A stretch of DNA of 64,000 bases, from contig NZ_BCXI01000016.1 in NCBI RefSeq assembly GCF_001895025.1, forward strand, positions 62,001 through 126,000. The letters are read 5' to 3'. The number at the start of each line of letters is the position of its first letter. Positions within the stretch are counted from its first letter, which is position 1. The translations under genes were made by a program, and so were the position numbers. Origin of the DNA: Rhodococcus zopfii NBRC 100606 = JCM 9919. Lineage in GTDB: Bacteria; Actinomycetota; Actinomycetes; Mycobacteriales; Mycobacteriaceae. The notes beneath the pieces are model-generated. The model searched no databases. It saw only the letters and a list, made by a program, of their open reading frames with translations, and was not told the origin of the DNA. Below are positions 25,722 through 33,577 of this stretch, piece after piece.

Positions 25722-26733
25722 CTCGCCGCATCGATTCATCCAGAACTCCTGTTCTTCTGAGCATTTCGAGTCGAGCGAGCCGGGTGAAGCGTTCATCGAA
25801 GTCCTCCGCGGTGAGGCCGGCGAGCGTGTACTGCTCGTACAACTCCGCGGCACCGTCGGCGATACTCCATTTCGCCTCGAAGTCCAGCTCGGTGCGAGCA
25901 GCACCGAAGTCCACCCGGTACGAACGCGGATCGGATCCGTACTCGCCGGTGATCACCAGTTTCGAATCGGGAACGGTATCGACCACGGTCTGTGCAATCT
26001 CCGCGACGGTCCGATTGTTCGCCTCGGAACCGATGTTGAACGCGCTGCAATGGATCGTTTCGGCGGGTGCCACGAGGCAACGCGCGAAGGCCTGCGCGAT
26101 GTCCTGGGCGTGGACGAGCGGACGCCACGGTGTGCCGTCCGAAAGGACCTTGACCTCGCCGGTGAGCACCGCAAATCCCACCAGATTGTTCAGCACGATG
26201 TCTGCGCGGAGACGCGGTGAGAATCCGAATGCCGTGGCATTGCGCAGGAACACCGGGGAGAACCCGGTGTCCGCCATCGCCGCGACATCGTCCTCGACCC
26301 GCACCTTGCTCTCGGCGTACGGCGTGAGGGGGCGCAGGGGTGCGTTCTCGTCGACCGGCTCGGATCCGGCTGCACCGTACACCGAGCATGTCGACGCGTA
26401 GAGAAAGCGTCGTACGCCTGCGACTTTCGCGCACCGGGCGAGTCGGACGGATGCCGCGTGGTTGATCTCGTAGGTGATCTGCGGTTCCAGGTAGCCGAGC
26501 GGGTCGTTCGACAGCGCCGCGAGGTGGATCACGGCGTCGAAGCCCGTCAGGTGCGCGGCCGTGACCTCCCGGATATCGAGTCGCAGGGTCGGCGGATCGT
26601 CCGGTGGGGCACCGAGGATGCAATCGGCGAAGAGCCCGGAGTCCAGGCCGGTGACGTTGTGGCCGTGCGCCCGGAGCACCGGCACCATGACCGACCCCAG
26701 ATAGCCTTGATGGCCGGTGACGAGAACCCTCAT
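25705..26733 (-). CDS. NAD-dependent sugar-nucleotide epimerase/dehydratase (extended SDR)
   Basis: This 342-residue extended SDR has the cofactor motif VLVTGHQGYLGSVMVPVL, an active-site YASTCSVYG (Ser/Thr) and PYAESK (Tyr-x3-Lys). The substrate-domain sequence FGFSPRLRADIVLNNLVG also fits the family. Enzymes of this type epimerise, dehydrate or reduce nucleotide sugars; the exact reaction cannot be read from sequence. It is the last gene of the four-gene minus-strand operon with the methyltransferase, nucleotidyltransferase and deacetylase, so it probably acts on the same activated sugar. Confidence 0.85.
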   Translation of the reverse strand: MRVLVTGHQGYLGSVMVPVLRAHGHNVTGLDSGLFADCILGAPPDDPPTLRLDIREVTAAHLTGFDAVIHLAALSNDPLGYLEPQITYEINHAASVRLARCAKVAGVRRFLYASTCSVYGAAGSEPVDENAPLRPLTPYAESKVRVEDDVAAMADTGFSPVFLRNATAFGFSPRLRADIVLNNLVGFAVLTGEVKVLSDGTPWRPLVHAQDIAQAFARCLVAPAETIHCSAFNIGSEANNRTVAEIAQTVVDTVPDSKLVITGEYGSDPRSYRVDFGAARTELDFEAKWSIADGAAELYEQYTLAGLTAEDFDERFTRLARLEMLRRTGVLDESMRRVTSAA

Positions 26734-26736
26734 CGC

Positions 26737-27390
26737 TCATGCCTTTCCGAAGTCGACAGTGGCTTTCTCCACGACGAATGCCTCCGCATGCGGGCGTCGG
26801 CACTGCACGCCACGGAGTCGGGACAGTCCGAGGAATGCGTCTTCGTCGAACCAGTCGTGGTCGGTCTGGGACGGGTAGTGCTTGAGCAGGATCCGTGCCT
26901 TCTCTTCGGCGATCTTGCGACTGAGCGGATGGTAGATCGTCGTTCGGGGAGTGTCGGATTCCCATTTGAGGATCTCGTAGCCGAGGACCAGGTGATCGCG
27001 GAACACCGTCGGCACCAGTTCCGCGACCAGGCGGTGATCCTGATGCGCGTCGTCCCGTTGCGGCGCGAAGACCATGTCCGGCTCGCACGTGCGCCGGAAC
27101 GCTTCGAGGGCGGTCTTGATGGCCTCCCAGTACCCCGGGGCACGACCGTCCGGGACGTCGAGGATAGTGAACTCGATCTCGGCGCCGGGGCACAGCGCGG
27201 CGAGCGCGTGTCGTTCCTCGATCTCACGCCGGGAATCCTCACCGGCGATGACGAAGACGTGGACGCGCGTGCTCACGGTGGCGCGGGCCGTCAGCGTCAG
27301 CAGCGTGCCACCGATCCCGATCGCGATGTCGTCGCAGTGCGCGCCGATCGCGGCGACCTCGCGCACGCCGGTTGCGCTGAGCTCGATCAC
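26737..27390 (-). CDS. PIG-L/LmbE family deacetylase
   Basis: This 217-residue zinc hydrolase family member has the first metal motif IGAHCDDIAIGIGGTLL (H-x-DD) near residue 18 and the second DAHQDHRLVAELV (H-x-DH). Such enzymes remove N-acetyl groups from sugars, for example in mycothiol and GPI precursors or polysaccharides. The GTG at 27390 overlaps the nucleotidyltransferase stop (GTGA) and gives the usual family N terminus; ATG 27420 is an alternative. In this operon it probably deacetylates an N-acetyl sugar intermediate (inference). Confidence 0.85.
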   Translation of the reverse strand: MIELSATGVREVAAIGAHCDDIAIGIGGTLLTLTARATVSTRVHVFVIAGEDSRREIEERHALAALCPGAEIEFTILDVPDGRAPGYWEAIKTALEAFRRTCEPDMVFAPQRDDAHQDHRLVAELVPTVFRDHLVLGYEILKWESDTPRTTIYHPLSRKIAEEKARILLKHYPSQTDHDWFDEDAFLGLSRLRGVQCRRPHAEAFVVEKATVDFGKA

Positions 27391-28181
27391 GACGGCACCA
27401 CCGGCTGCTCCGATTCCCATACCGTCCACGGATGGAGGCCGCGCGCATAGTTGTCGTCGAGCTCGGCGCGTTCCTTGAAGGTGTCCGCCGGCTTCCAGAA
27501 GCCGTCGTGGCGGTAGCCGAACAATCGGCCCTGGCCCGCGAGGGTTCCGCAGACATCGGCCACCAGGTCGCCGCCCGGCGGCAGGAGGTCGAAGATCTCC
27601 TGGCTCAGCACGAAGTACCCGCCGTTTTCGAAGATCGGCAGGTTGCCGACCGGGATGATCTCCTTGATCTCGCCGTTCTCGGCGACATTGACGCAATGGA
27701 ACGACGACTGGGGTGGAACGACGAGCATCGACGCCGCAGCTCCGGATTCGTGATAGTGCTCGATCATCCGGTCGAGAGGGGCGTCGGTCAGCACGTCGGC
27801 ATAATTCGCGAGAAAGAACGGGTCCCCGTCGAGATGATCGCGGACGCGGCGCAGTCGCTCGCCGATCGCGGATTCGAGGCCGGTGTCGACGAAGGTGATC
27901 GACCAATCGCTGATGTCGGTGTGGAGCATCTCGATCCGGTTGTCGTGCATGACGAAGTCGTTGGACTGTTCCTCGTGGTAGTCGAGGAAGAATTCCTTGA
28001 TCTTGGTGGCGCCGTAGCCGAGACAGAGAATGAACTCGGTATGACCGTAGTGCGCGTAGTACTTCATGATGTGCCACAGCAGGGGCCGGGGACCCACCAT
28101 CTGCATGGGTTTGGGAATCTCGTCGTGACGATCGTTGCGCATGCGCATGCCGTATCCGCCACAGAAGAGTACGACCTTCAT
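27387..28181 (-). CDS. RfbF-like sugar-1-phosphate nucleotidyltransferase (cytidylyltransferase type)
   Basis: This 264-residue protein resembles glucose-1-phosphate cytidylyltransferase, which makes CDP-glucose, the entry to CDP-linked deoxysugars. The visible pattern is VVLFCGGYGMRMR, EIPKPMQMVGPRPLLWHIMK, YAHYGHTEFILCLGYGATKIKEFF, and FWKPADTFKERAEL near the end. The nucleotide loop has M in place of the usual T (G-M-R-M versus G-T-R-L), so nucleotide preference may differ. It is coupled on both sides by overlaps. No CDP-glucose 4,6-dehydratase is in the window. Confidence 0.82.
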   Translation of the reverse strand: MKVVLFCGGYGMRMRNDRHDEIPKPMQMVGPRPLLWHIMKYYAHYGHTEFILCLGYGATKIKEFFLDYHEEQSNDFVMHDNRIEMLHTDISDWSITFVDTGLESAIGERLRRVRDHLDGDPFFLANYADVLTDAPLDRMIEHYHESGAAASMLVVPPQSSFHCVNVAENGEIKEIIPVGNLPIFENGGYFVLSQEIFDLLPPGGDLVADVCGTLAGQGRLFGYRHDGFWKPADTFKERAELDDNYARGLHPWTVWESEQPVVPS

Positions 28182-29434
28182 GACCTGACGCTCCTTACGA
28201 AGTCACTGGGACCGATAGTGGTGTGCAGGGTGGGCAGTGGGAAGACGAGACGGCCGTCCCACGCGTTGATGGGCTGGAGCTGGGCTGTCAATTCCCGTTC
28301 GAGATTCCACGGCAGCCCGACGACGACGTCGGGCCGGTCCTTGTCGAGGTCCTCCGGCGGACGGATCGGAATCCGGACACCGGGTGTGTAGCGGCCGTGT
28401 TTGTACGGGTTGCGGTCGACGGTGTATCGCATGAGGTCGGGGCGGATACCGCAGTAGTTGAGCAGGGTGTTGCCTTTTCCCGGCGCGCCGTAGCCCACCA
28501 CAGTCAGGTCGCGGTCGCGGCAGTCCAGCAGGAATCGCAGGAGTTCCCGGCGGATCGACTGGGCGCGGGGTTCGAGGTCCGTGTAACCCTGTATCGCGTG
28601 CAGCCCGGCTTCCCGTTCCTGTTCGAGAACGGCCTCGAGCCGTGGTCCGGCGGGCCCGGCGGACTCCTCGGGTCGCGCCCACAGCCGGATGGATCCGCCG
28701 TGGGTGTCGAGTTGTTCGACGTCGACGATGCACAGGTTCGCGGTCGCCAGCGCGCGCATCGCGGACAGGACCGTGTAGTACTGGAAGTGCTCGTGGTAGA
28801 CGGTGTCGAACTGGGCCGAGCGGACCAGATTCAGCGCGTGGTGCACCTCGATGCTGAGCCATCCGTCGTCGGCGACGAGGATGCGCAGCGCACGCGTGAA
28901 CTCGACCAGGTCGGGGATGTGGGCGTAGACGTTGTTCGCGACGACCAGATCGGCCGGGCCGTACTCGCGGCGGATGTCCTCGGCGGTGCCTTCGTCGAGG
29001 AATGCGGTGAGCGTGGGCACCCCGATCCCGCGGGCGGCGGCCCCGACGTTGACCGACGGTTCGATGCCCAGGCACGGGATTCCCGCGGAGACCGCGTGGC
29101 GGAGCAGGTAGCCGTCGTTGCTGGCGACTTCGACGATCGACGAGTGCGAGCCGAGTTCGAGGTCGTGGGCGGCCTTCTCGACGAATCGCCGCGCGTGCTC
29201 GACCCACGAATCGGAGTACGACGCGAAGTATGCGTAGTCCGTGAAGGTGTCCTCCGGTGTGATCAGCGCCGGAATCTGAAGAAGGAGGCACTCTTCGCAC
29301 AGCCGGAGGTGGAGGGGATACGTGGTTTCGGGGAGATCGAGGTGTTCCTCGAGGAGGAAACGTTCGCAGGGCGGGGTGGCGCCGAGGTCCAGCACGCTCA
29401 GCAGGTGTTCGGAATCGCAGAGACGGCATCTCAT
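28178..29434 (-). CDS. Sugar C-methyltransferase (TylC3/TcaB9-type, SAM-dependent)
   Basis: The 418-residue protein has three parts. An N-terminal zinc-binding module (CRLCDSEH ... CEECLLLQ) precedes a SAM-binding methyltransferase with IVEVASNDGYLLRHAV near residue 95 and the catalytic block YHEHFQYYTVL. A C-terminal domain carries VVGYGAPGKGNTLLNYCGI. All key residues are present, unlike the paralogue at 24040. The family adds a methyl group to C3 of a 4-keto nucleotide sugar, giving a branched sugar. The ATG at 29434 has GAGGGG seven bases upstream. It is the first gene of the four-gene operon. Confidence 0.85.
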   Translation of the reverse strand: MRCRLCDSEHLLSVLDLGATPPCERFLLEEHLDLPETTYPLHLRLCEECLLLQIPALITPEDTFTDYAYFASYSDSWVEHARRFVEKAAHDLELGSHSSIVEVASNDGYLLRHAVSAGIPCLGIEPSVNVGAAARGIGVPTLTAFLDEGTAEDIRREYGPADLVVANNVYAHIPDLVEFTRALRILVADDGWLSIEVHHALNLVRSAQFDTVYHEHFQYYTVLSAMRALATANLCIVDVEQLDTHGGSIRLWARPEESAGPAGPRLEAVLEQEREAGLHAIQGYTDLEPRAQSIRRELLRFLLDCRDRDLTVVGYGAPGKGNTLLNYCGIRPDLMRYTVDRNPYKHGRYTPGVRIPIRPPEDLDKDRPDVVVGLPWNLERELTAQLQPINAWDGRLVFPLPTLHTTIGPSDFVRSVRS

Positions 29435-29680
29435 CGCTTTACCCCTCGGGCGCTGAGGATCCGCACCGACAGTAAATTGCGACGCAGAGTCCGACAAGGC
29501 CAGCTAACCATACTCGAAGGCGGTAGAAAAGATAAAAAGAGACTTTGAGATTGTTTTGGGGGTTGTGAGAAAACGGTCGAAGGTCGGTCCTAGACTCGAA
29601 GCAACTCACATCGTTCGCATTCGTCGGGGACTGTGCGGGGTGTCGAGGCGTCCGGAACCTGAGGGTTGGGAGGTTGCCCG
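29435..29680. promoter_or_regulatory. Divergent AT-rich control region, sugar operon / GyrI-like operon
   Basis: This 246-base gap lies between divergent operons. Its centre (about 29500-29580) is clearly richer in A and T than its surroundings, with runs such as GATAAAAAGAGAC. For the plus strand, TAGACT at 29591-29596 is a good -10 box, giving a leader of about 78 bases, and GGAGG sits seven bases before ATG 29681. For the minus strand, TATGGT (29512-29507) is a weaker candidate. It is a plausible site for a regulator or a nucleoid protein such as Lsr2. Confidence 0.45.
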
Positions 29681-30142
29681 ATGTCGTTCCAGATCGTCCA
29701 GCGACAACGAACCCTTGTCGCGGGGCTGCCGGTGCGCAGCCCCCGCCGGCCGCTGGGGAAGTTGCGCGATCGCGAGCTCGAGCGAGCCTGGTCTGCCGTC
29801 CTCAAGCAGGAACTCGGCGGGCCGTTGGCCTCGGCGTACACCGATCACGCCGTGGAAGTCGGCTCGTATTACACGCAAACTGTGGGGTACCAATGTGATT
29901 CGCTCGATCAGGTGACGCCGGGACACATCGTGTCCTGGTTGCCCGCGGGAAGATACGCGAAGTTCTCGTCGACCGGAACTTTCCCGGGGATACTCACCGA
30001 TCTGTGGGAGCGGATCCACGCCGCCGAGAGTTCGGGCGAGATAGTCCGTTCCTTCACAGGCGATTTCGAGTTCTATCCGCATGCGTACGGGATCGAATTG
30101 TACGTAGCAGTCCATCTCCCCGAGGATATCGGTGTGCAGTGA
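29681..30142 (+). CDS. GyrI-like/AraC-type effector-binding domain protein
   Basis: The protein has 153 residues with the stand-alone GyrI-like (SHS2-module) pattern: an N-terminal strand SFQIVQRQRTLVAGLPVRSP, and GSYYTQTVGYQCDSLDQV. Then come the signature HIVSWLPAGRYAKFSSTGTF plus an acidic C-terminal helix region LTDLWERIHAAESSGEI. Such domains bind small, often hydrophobic or cationic, molecules. There is no DNA-binding part. It is coupled by GTGA to a second, similar protein. Together they may sense or carry a ligand linked to the acyltransferase and MoeY-like genes downstream (inference). Confidence 0.72.
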   Translation: MSFQIVQRQRTLVAGLPVRSPRRPLGKLRDRELERAWSAVLKQELGGPLASAYTDHAVEVGSYYTQTVGYQCDSLDQVTPGHIVSWLPAGRYAKFSSTGTFPGILTDLWERIHAAESSGEIVRSFTGDFEFYPHAYGIELYVAVHLPEDIGVQ

Positions 30143-30564
30143 GTTTCGAAGTACTGAAAGTTCATTCGTTCGGCGTCGGAGGGTTGGTGCTCCCGGGGGT
30201 GTCTCCCGGCGCGACGGTTCAGCGCTCGGAACTGATGGTCTTCACCGAGGACAGGATTCGGGCACGGGGCATCGACGAGGTCGTCGTGGCTTATGTGTGC
30301 AACGCGGAGGTCGGCTGGTCTGCGGTGGTCGGGTACCGGTGCAATGGAGTGGAGGACCTGGCGATCGGAGACTCGATGGTGATCGTGCCGACCGCATACT
30401 TCGCTCAATTCACGAACGGTGCTGCCGCCGGCGACCCTGTCGAGGACGTGTGGGAGCAGGCCGAGATAGCGGAGAAGGAGGGGCGAATCGAACGCGCCTA
30501 CGGCGGCGACGTCGCGACCATCCGATCGAACGGCGAAACGGACCTGCTCATCCGGTTGGTCTGA
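30139..30564 (+). CDS. Second GyrI-like effector-binding protein
   Basis: This 141-residue paralogue of the preceding protein aligns through VGYRCNGVEDLAIGDSMVIVPTAYFAQFTNG and EDVWEQAEIAEKEGRIERAYGGD, which match the neighbour's GYQC..PAGRYAKF..LWERI..FTGD pattern. It is a stand-alone ligand-binding fold with no other domain. The GTG start overlaps the previous stop. A 138-base gap follows before the acyltransferase gene; I see no clear terminator or gene in it, only a short imperfect repeat near 30590-30615. Confidence 0.65.
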   Translation: MSFEVLKVHSFGVGGLVLPGVSPGATVQRSELMVFTEDRIRARGIDEVVVAYVCNAEVGWSAVVGYRCNGVEDLAIGDSMVIVPTAYFAQFTNGAAAGDPVEDVWEQAEIAEKEGRIERAYGGDVATIRSNGETDLLIRLV

Positions 30565-30702
30565 CGACGAGAAGAGAAAATGACGGGATGAGCCGTATTC
30601 GCCTCATCCCGGCGATCCGTGCGTGATGATTGTTCGGAGTCGGTCGTCGCCGCGCAGTGCGCGGCCACCGGCCGGGGAGTGACGGGCGTTCGGAGGCCGA
30701 CA

Positions 30703-31410
30703 ATGAACCGAGCCGTACGGCTGGTGGCGGAACCGGTGGCGGAATCGGCGCAGTCGCAGGTTTCGGTTCACCGGGATCACGCATCCGGGTATCACTTCGT
30801 TGCCGCCCCACCGCACGCGGTGCCGGACCTGTGGCACGAGTACATCTCGGGAGCGGTGCGCGCCTACCGGCACTTCGGGGTGGAGGCCGCGCTGGAATAC
30901 GAGCGAGTGTGCACCGGCGAATCGACGGCGCTGTTCCATGCGGCACTCGATGCGCGCGGCGTCGTGGTGGGTGGGTTGCGTGCGCAGGGGCCGTACCGGC
31001 GGGCAGAGGAGTCCCATGCACTGCGTGAGTGGACGACACCCGAGGAGACCGACCGGATCCGGCGGATGATCGAGGCCCGCATCCCCGCGGGAGTGATCGA
31101 GGCGAAGGCTGCCTGGGTTGCCGAGGAACTGCCACATCGGCGCGAACTGACACTTGCCTTGGCACAGATGGGTGCAAGGTTCATGGACCTGCTCGATGTC
31201 CGGTTCATGATGGCCACGGCGGCGGACAGTGTGCTCGAACTGTGGGAGACCTGCGGTGGCGTGGTGGACAACCGTATCCCGGCGACTCCCTATCCGGACG
31301 CTCGATACCGGACACGCCTGATGTGGTGGGACCGGCGCCGCATCCGTGCTCCGCACTTCGCGACCGTCGGGGAGACGCCGGTGCCGCCACGCGGCGAGGA
31401 CTCGAGGTGA
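30703..31410 (+). CDS. FeeM-like/GNAT-fold N-acyltransferase (tentative)
   Basis: This 235-residue protein resembles the N-acyl amino acid synthase (FeeM)/autoinducer-synthase branch of the GNAT fold. The evidence is AVRAYRHFGVEAALEYERVC, then ALFHAALDARGVVVGGLRAQGPY (the acceptor strand and turn), and VIEAKAAWVAEE. The conserved ending IPATPYPDARYRTRLMWWDRR also fits. ATG 30703 has GGAGG six bases upstream. The stop overlaps the MoeY-like start (GTGA). Such enzymes transfer an acyl chain from ACP or CoA to an amine. I am unsure of the family; it may be an uncharacterised actinobacterial relative. Confidence 0.5.
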   Translation: MNRAVRLVAEPVAESAQSQVSVHRDHASGYHFVAAPPHAVPDLWHEYISGAVRAYRHFGVEAALEYERVCTGESTALFHAALDARGVVVGGLRAQGPYRRAEESHALREWTTPEETDRIRRMIEARIPAGVIEAKAAWVAEELPHRRELTLALAQMGARFMDLLDVRFMMATAADSVLELWETCGGVVDNRIPATPYPDARYRTRLMWWDRRRIRAPHFATVGETPVPPRGEDSR

Positions 31411-33533
31411 ACCCGTCGGAGAATTCGACGTGGGAAGCGCCCGTGCTCGCGGAGGACCGGGCGGTGGACATGGAAACGTTGCGCGACCTGCGCGCGGATC
31501 CCGGCGTTGCCGTCGTCGACCGTCTCGTCGATCAGATGAAGGAGCTTCGGGCGGTCCTGCCTTCCCCGGGCCCCGAACTGCTCGACGAGGCCCCGCGCTG
31601 GGTGCACTATCCGTGGCGACGGACCGTGGTGCGGGTACTCGGCCCCCGATCGTTCCGGCGACTTCGGTTCGATCGGAACCGGAACAAGCTCACGATGGAG
31701 GAGCAGGATCGGCTCCACCAACGGACGGTCGGTGTGGTCGGGCTCAGTGCCGGTTCCGCGGTGGCGCAGGCACTGGCGCTCGACGGTCTGTGCGGGACAC
31801 TGCGGCTCGCCGATTTCGACGTGATCGAACTGTCGAACCTCAACCGCGTTCCCGGATCGCTGGTGGACCTCGGTGTCAACAAGGCCGTCGTCGCGGCCCG
31901 GCGCCTCGCAGAGCTCGACCCCTATCTCGAGCTCTGCGTGTGGCCGGACGGTGTCCGGCTGGAGACGGCGGGTGCGTTCGTGGACGGGCTCGATGTCCTC
32001 GTCGACGAGTGCGATTCGTTCGACACCAAGTTCGGATTGCGGATCGAGGCCGCGAAGCGCGGAGTGCCCGTCGTCATGGCGACCAGCGACCGCGGTCTGA
32101 TCGATGTCGAGCGCTTCGATCTGGATGCGGCGACGCCGTTCCACGGGTTGTTCGGCGACCTCCGGCCGGAGCGGTTAGCCACGTTGTCCAGTCGTGAGAA
32201 GATCCCGTTCGCACTCCGCTTGCTCGGTGCCGATCGGCTCTCCCCACGTATGGGTGCCTCGCTCCTCGAAATCGATCGGTCGCTGACCACCTGGCCACAG
32301 CTGGGCAGCGATGTGATGCTCGGGGGAGCGGCGGTCGCAGCCGCGGTGCGGCGGATCGGATTGGGCATGTCCCTCCGTTCGGGGCGGTCCGGTGTCGACA
32401 TCGAGGATCTGCTCGATGGGCTCGCTTCTCCGGCCGGCCCGGTGACGGCATCCGGTCGCGCCGCCGACGTCGACAGCCCGCCCGACGACCCGATCGACCG
32501 GGTGCTGTATGCCGCCGGCCGAGCACCGTCGGGCGGGAACAGCCAGCCGTGGTCGATCAGCGCCGACGGTGCCGTGCTCACGGTCGCACTCGCGACCGAC
32601 TTCGTTCCCACCGCGATCGACATTCGTTGCCGAGGCGCGTACGTGGCGCTCGGCGCCGCACTGCAGAACGTCCGTATCGCCGCGGCTGCCCACGGCATTC
32701 TCGGCCCGGTGCGGCTGGCTGAGGATCACCCGGGCGGGACCGGACGGCCGTTCGCGACGATGGAGTTCGCCGACGGCGCCGATCCGGCGCTGGCGGCTCA
32801 ATACGATCGGATGCTCGCACGCGGCACCAATCGACGGATGTGCGACGGGTCGCTGCTGTCGGAGACCGACGTCGAGGCGTTGCATGCGGCGGCCCGGCAG
32901 GAGGGAGGGGATGTCCGCGTCGTTGTGGGCGCCGAGAATCTGACCGCGATCGCCGAGGTCCTCGCCGAATCCGACCGCATCCGCTATCTGACCGAAACGT
33001 TGCGACGCGAGATGGTGGCCGAGTTGCGCTGGCCGGCCACCGGGGACCTCGAGAGCGGGATCGACGTCGACGCTCTCGGACTGGACGACGTCGAGCGCAC
33101 GATGCTCGAGGTGGCGCTGCGGAACGACGTGCTCGATCAGCTCGAGAAGTGGGATCTCGGCCAGGGCCTCGGGCGGATCACCGGCGAGCGCCTGCTGCGC
33201 AGTGCTGCGATGATCGTCGTGACTGCGCCCGGACCGGACCCCATCGACTATGTGCGTGCCGGAATGGTTGCCGAAAGCGTGTGGATCTGCGCACACGGGC
33301 TCGGTCTGGCGGTCCAGCCGACATCGCCGGTGTTCCTCTACGCGGAGGACGACGACGATCTCGTTCGCCTCTGCGCGCCTCGGGTCGACGCGGTGCTCCG
33401 GTTGCGTTCCGCGCTCGACCTGTCGCTCGGAACGAAATCGGGCGAACGGTACGCGATTCTGCTCCGGGTCGGCCGGGGAGCGTCCGAACCCATCCGGAGC
33501 GCTCGACGCTCCGATAGGGTACGGAGATCCTGA
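31407..33533 (+). CDS. Rv1355c/MoeY-like ThiF-nitroreductase fusion protein
   Basis: This 708-residue protein has two enzymatic parts. Residues about 95-330 are a ThiF/E1-type adenylating domain (VGVVGLSAGSAVAQALALDGL, LADFDVIELSNLNRV, VLVDECDSFDTK). Residues about 360-690 are a nitroreductase-like flavin domain (VLYAAGRAPSGGNSQPW, ARGTNRRMCDG, MVAESVWICAHGLGLAVQPTSPVF). The same architecture is annotated as MoeY in M. tuberculosis Rv1355c, though a role in molybdopterin synthesis is unproven. Coupling to an acyltransferase suggests adenylation of a carboxylate followed by oxidation or reduction. The GTG start is set by the GTGA overlap. Confidence 0.78.
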   Translation: MNPSENSTWEAPVLAEDRAVDMETLRDLRADPGVAVVDRLVDQMKELRAVLPSPGPELLDEAPRWVHYPWRRTVVRVLGPRSFRRLRFDRNRNKLTMEEQDRLHQRTVGVVGLSAGSAVAQALALDGLCGTLRLADFDVIELSNLNRVPGSLVDLGVNKAVVAARRLAELDPYLELCVWPDGVRLETAGAFVDGLDVLVDECDSFDTKFGLRIEAAKRGVPVVMATSDRGLIDVERFDLDAATPFHGLFGDLRPERLATLSSREKIPFALRLLGADRLSPRMGASLLEIDRSLTTWPQLGSDVMLGGAAVAAAVRRIGLGMSLRSGRSGVDIEDLLDGLASPAGPVTASGRAADVDSPPDDPIDRVLYAAGRAPSGGNSQPWSISADGAVLTVALATDFVPTAIDIRCRGAYVALGAALQNVRIAAAAHGILGPVRLAEDHPGGTGRPFATMEFADGADPALAAQYDRMLARGTNRRMCDGSLLSETDVEALHAAARQEGGDVRVVVGAENLTAIAEVLAESDRIRYLTETLRREMVAELRWPATGDLESGIDVDALGLDDVERTMLEVALRNDVLDQLEKWDLGQGLGRITGERLLRSAAMIVVTAPGPDPIDYVRAGMVAESVWICAHGLGLAVQPTSPVFLYAEDDDDLVRLCAPRVDAVLRLRSALDLSLGTKSGERYAILLRVGRGASEPIRSARRSDRVRRS

Positions 33534-33577
33534 ACTCGTTGTCGTACGCGACAGGACATGGATTTCGGTGGTGGCAG

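Noticed and set aside
33495-33513. Hairpin CGGAGCG-CTCGA-CGCTCCG as a terminator at the end of the MoeY-like gene
   Set aside because: It is only 7 bp and lies inside the coding end; a terminator role is not supported, since the GGDEF-EAL gene follows closely.
31407-33533. Role of the MoeY-like gene in molybdenum cofactor synthesis
   Set aside because: No other molybdenum cofactor genes are in the window; the name comes only from annotation of a relative.
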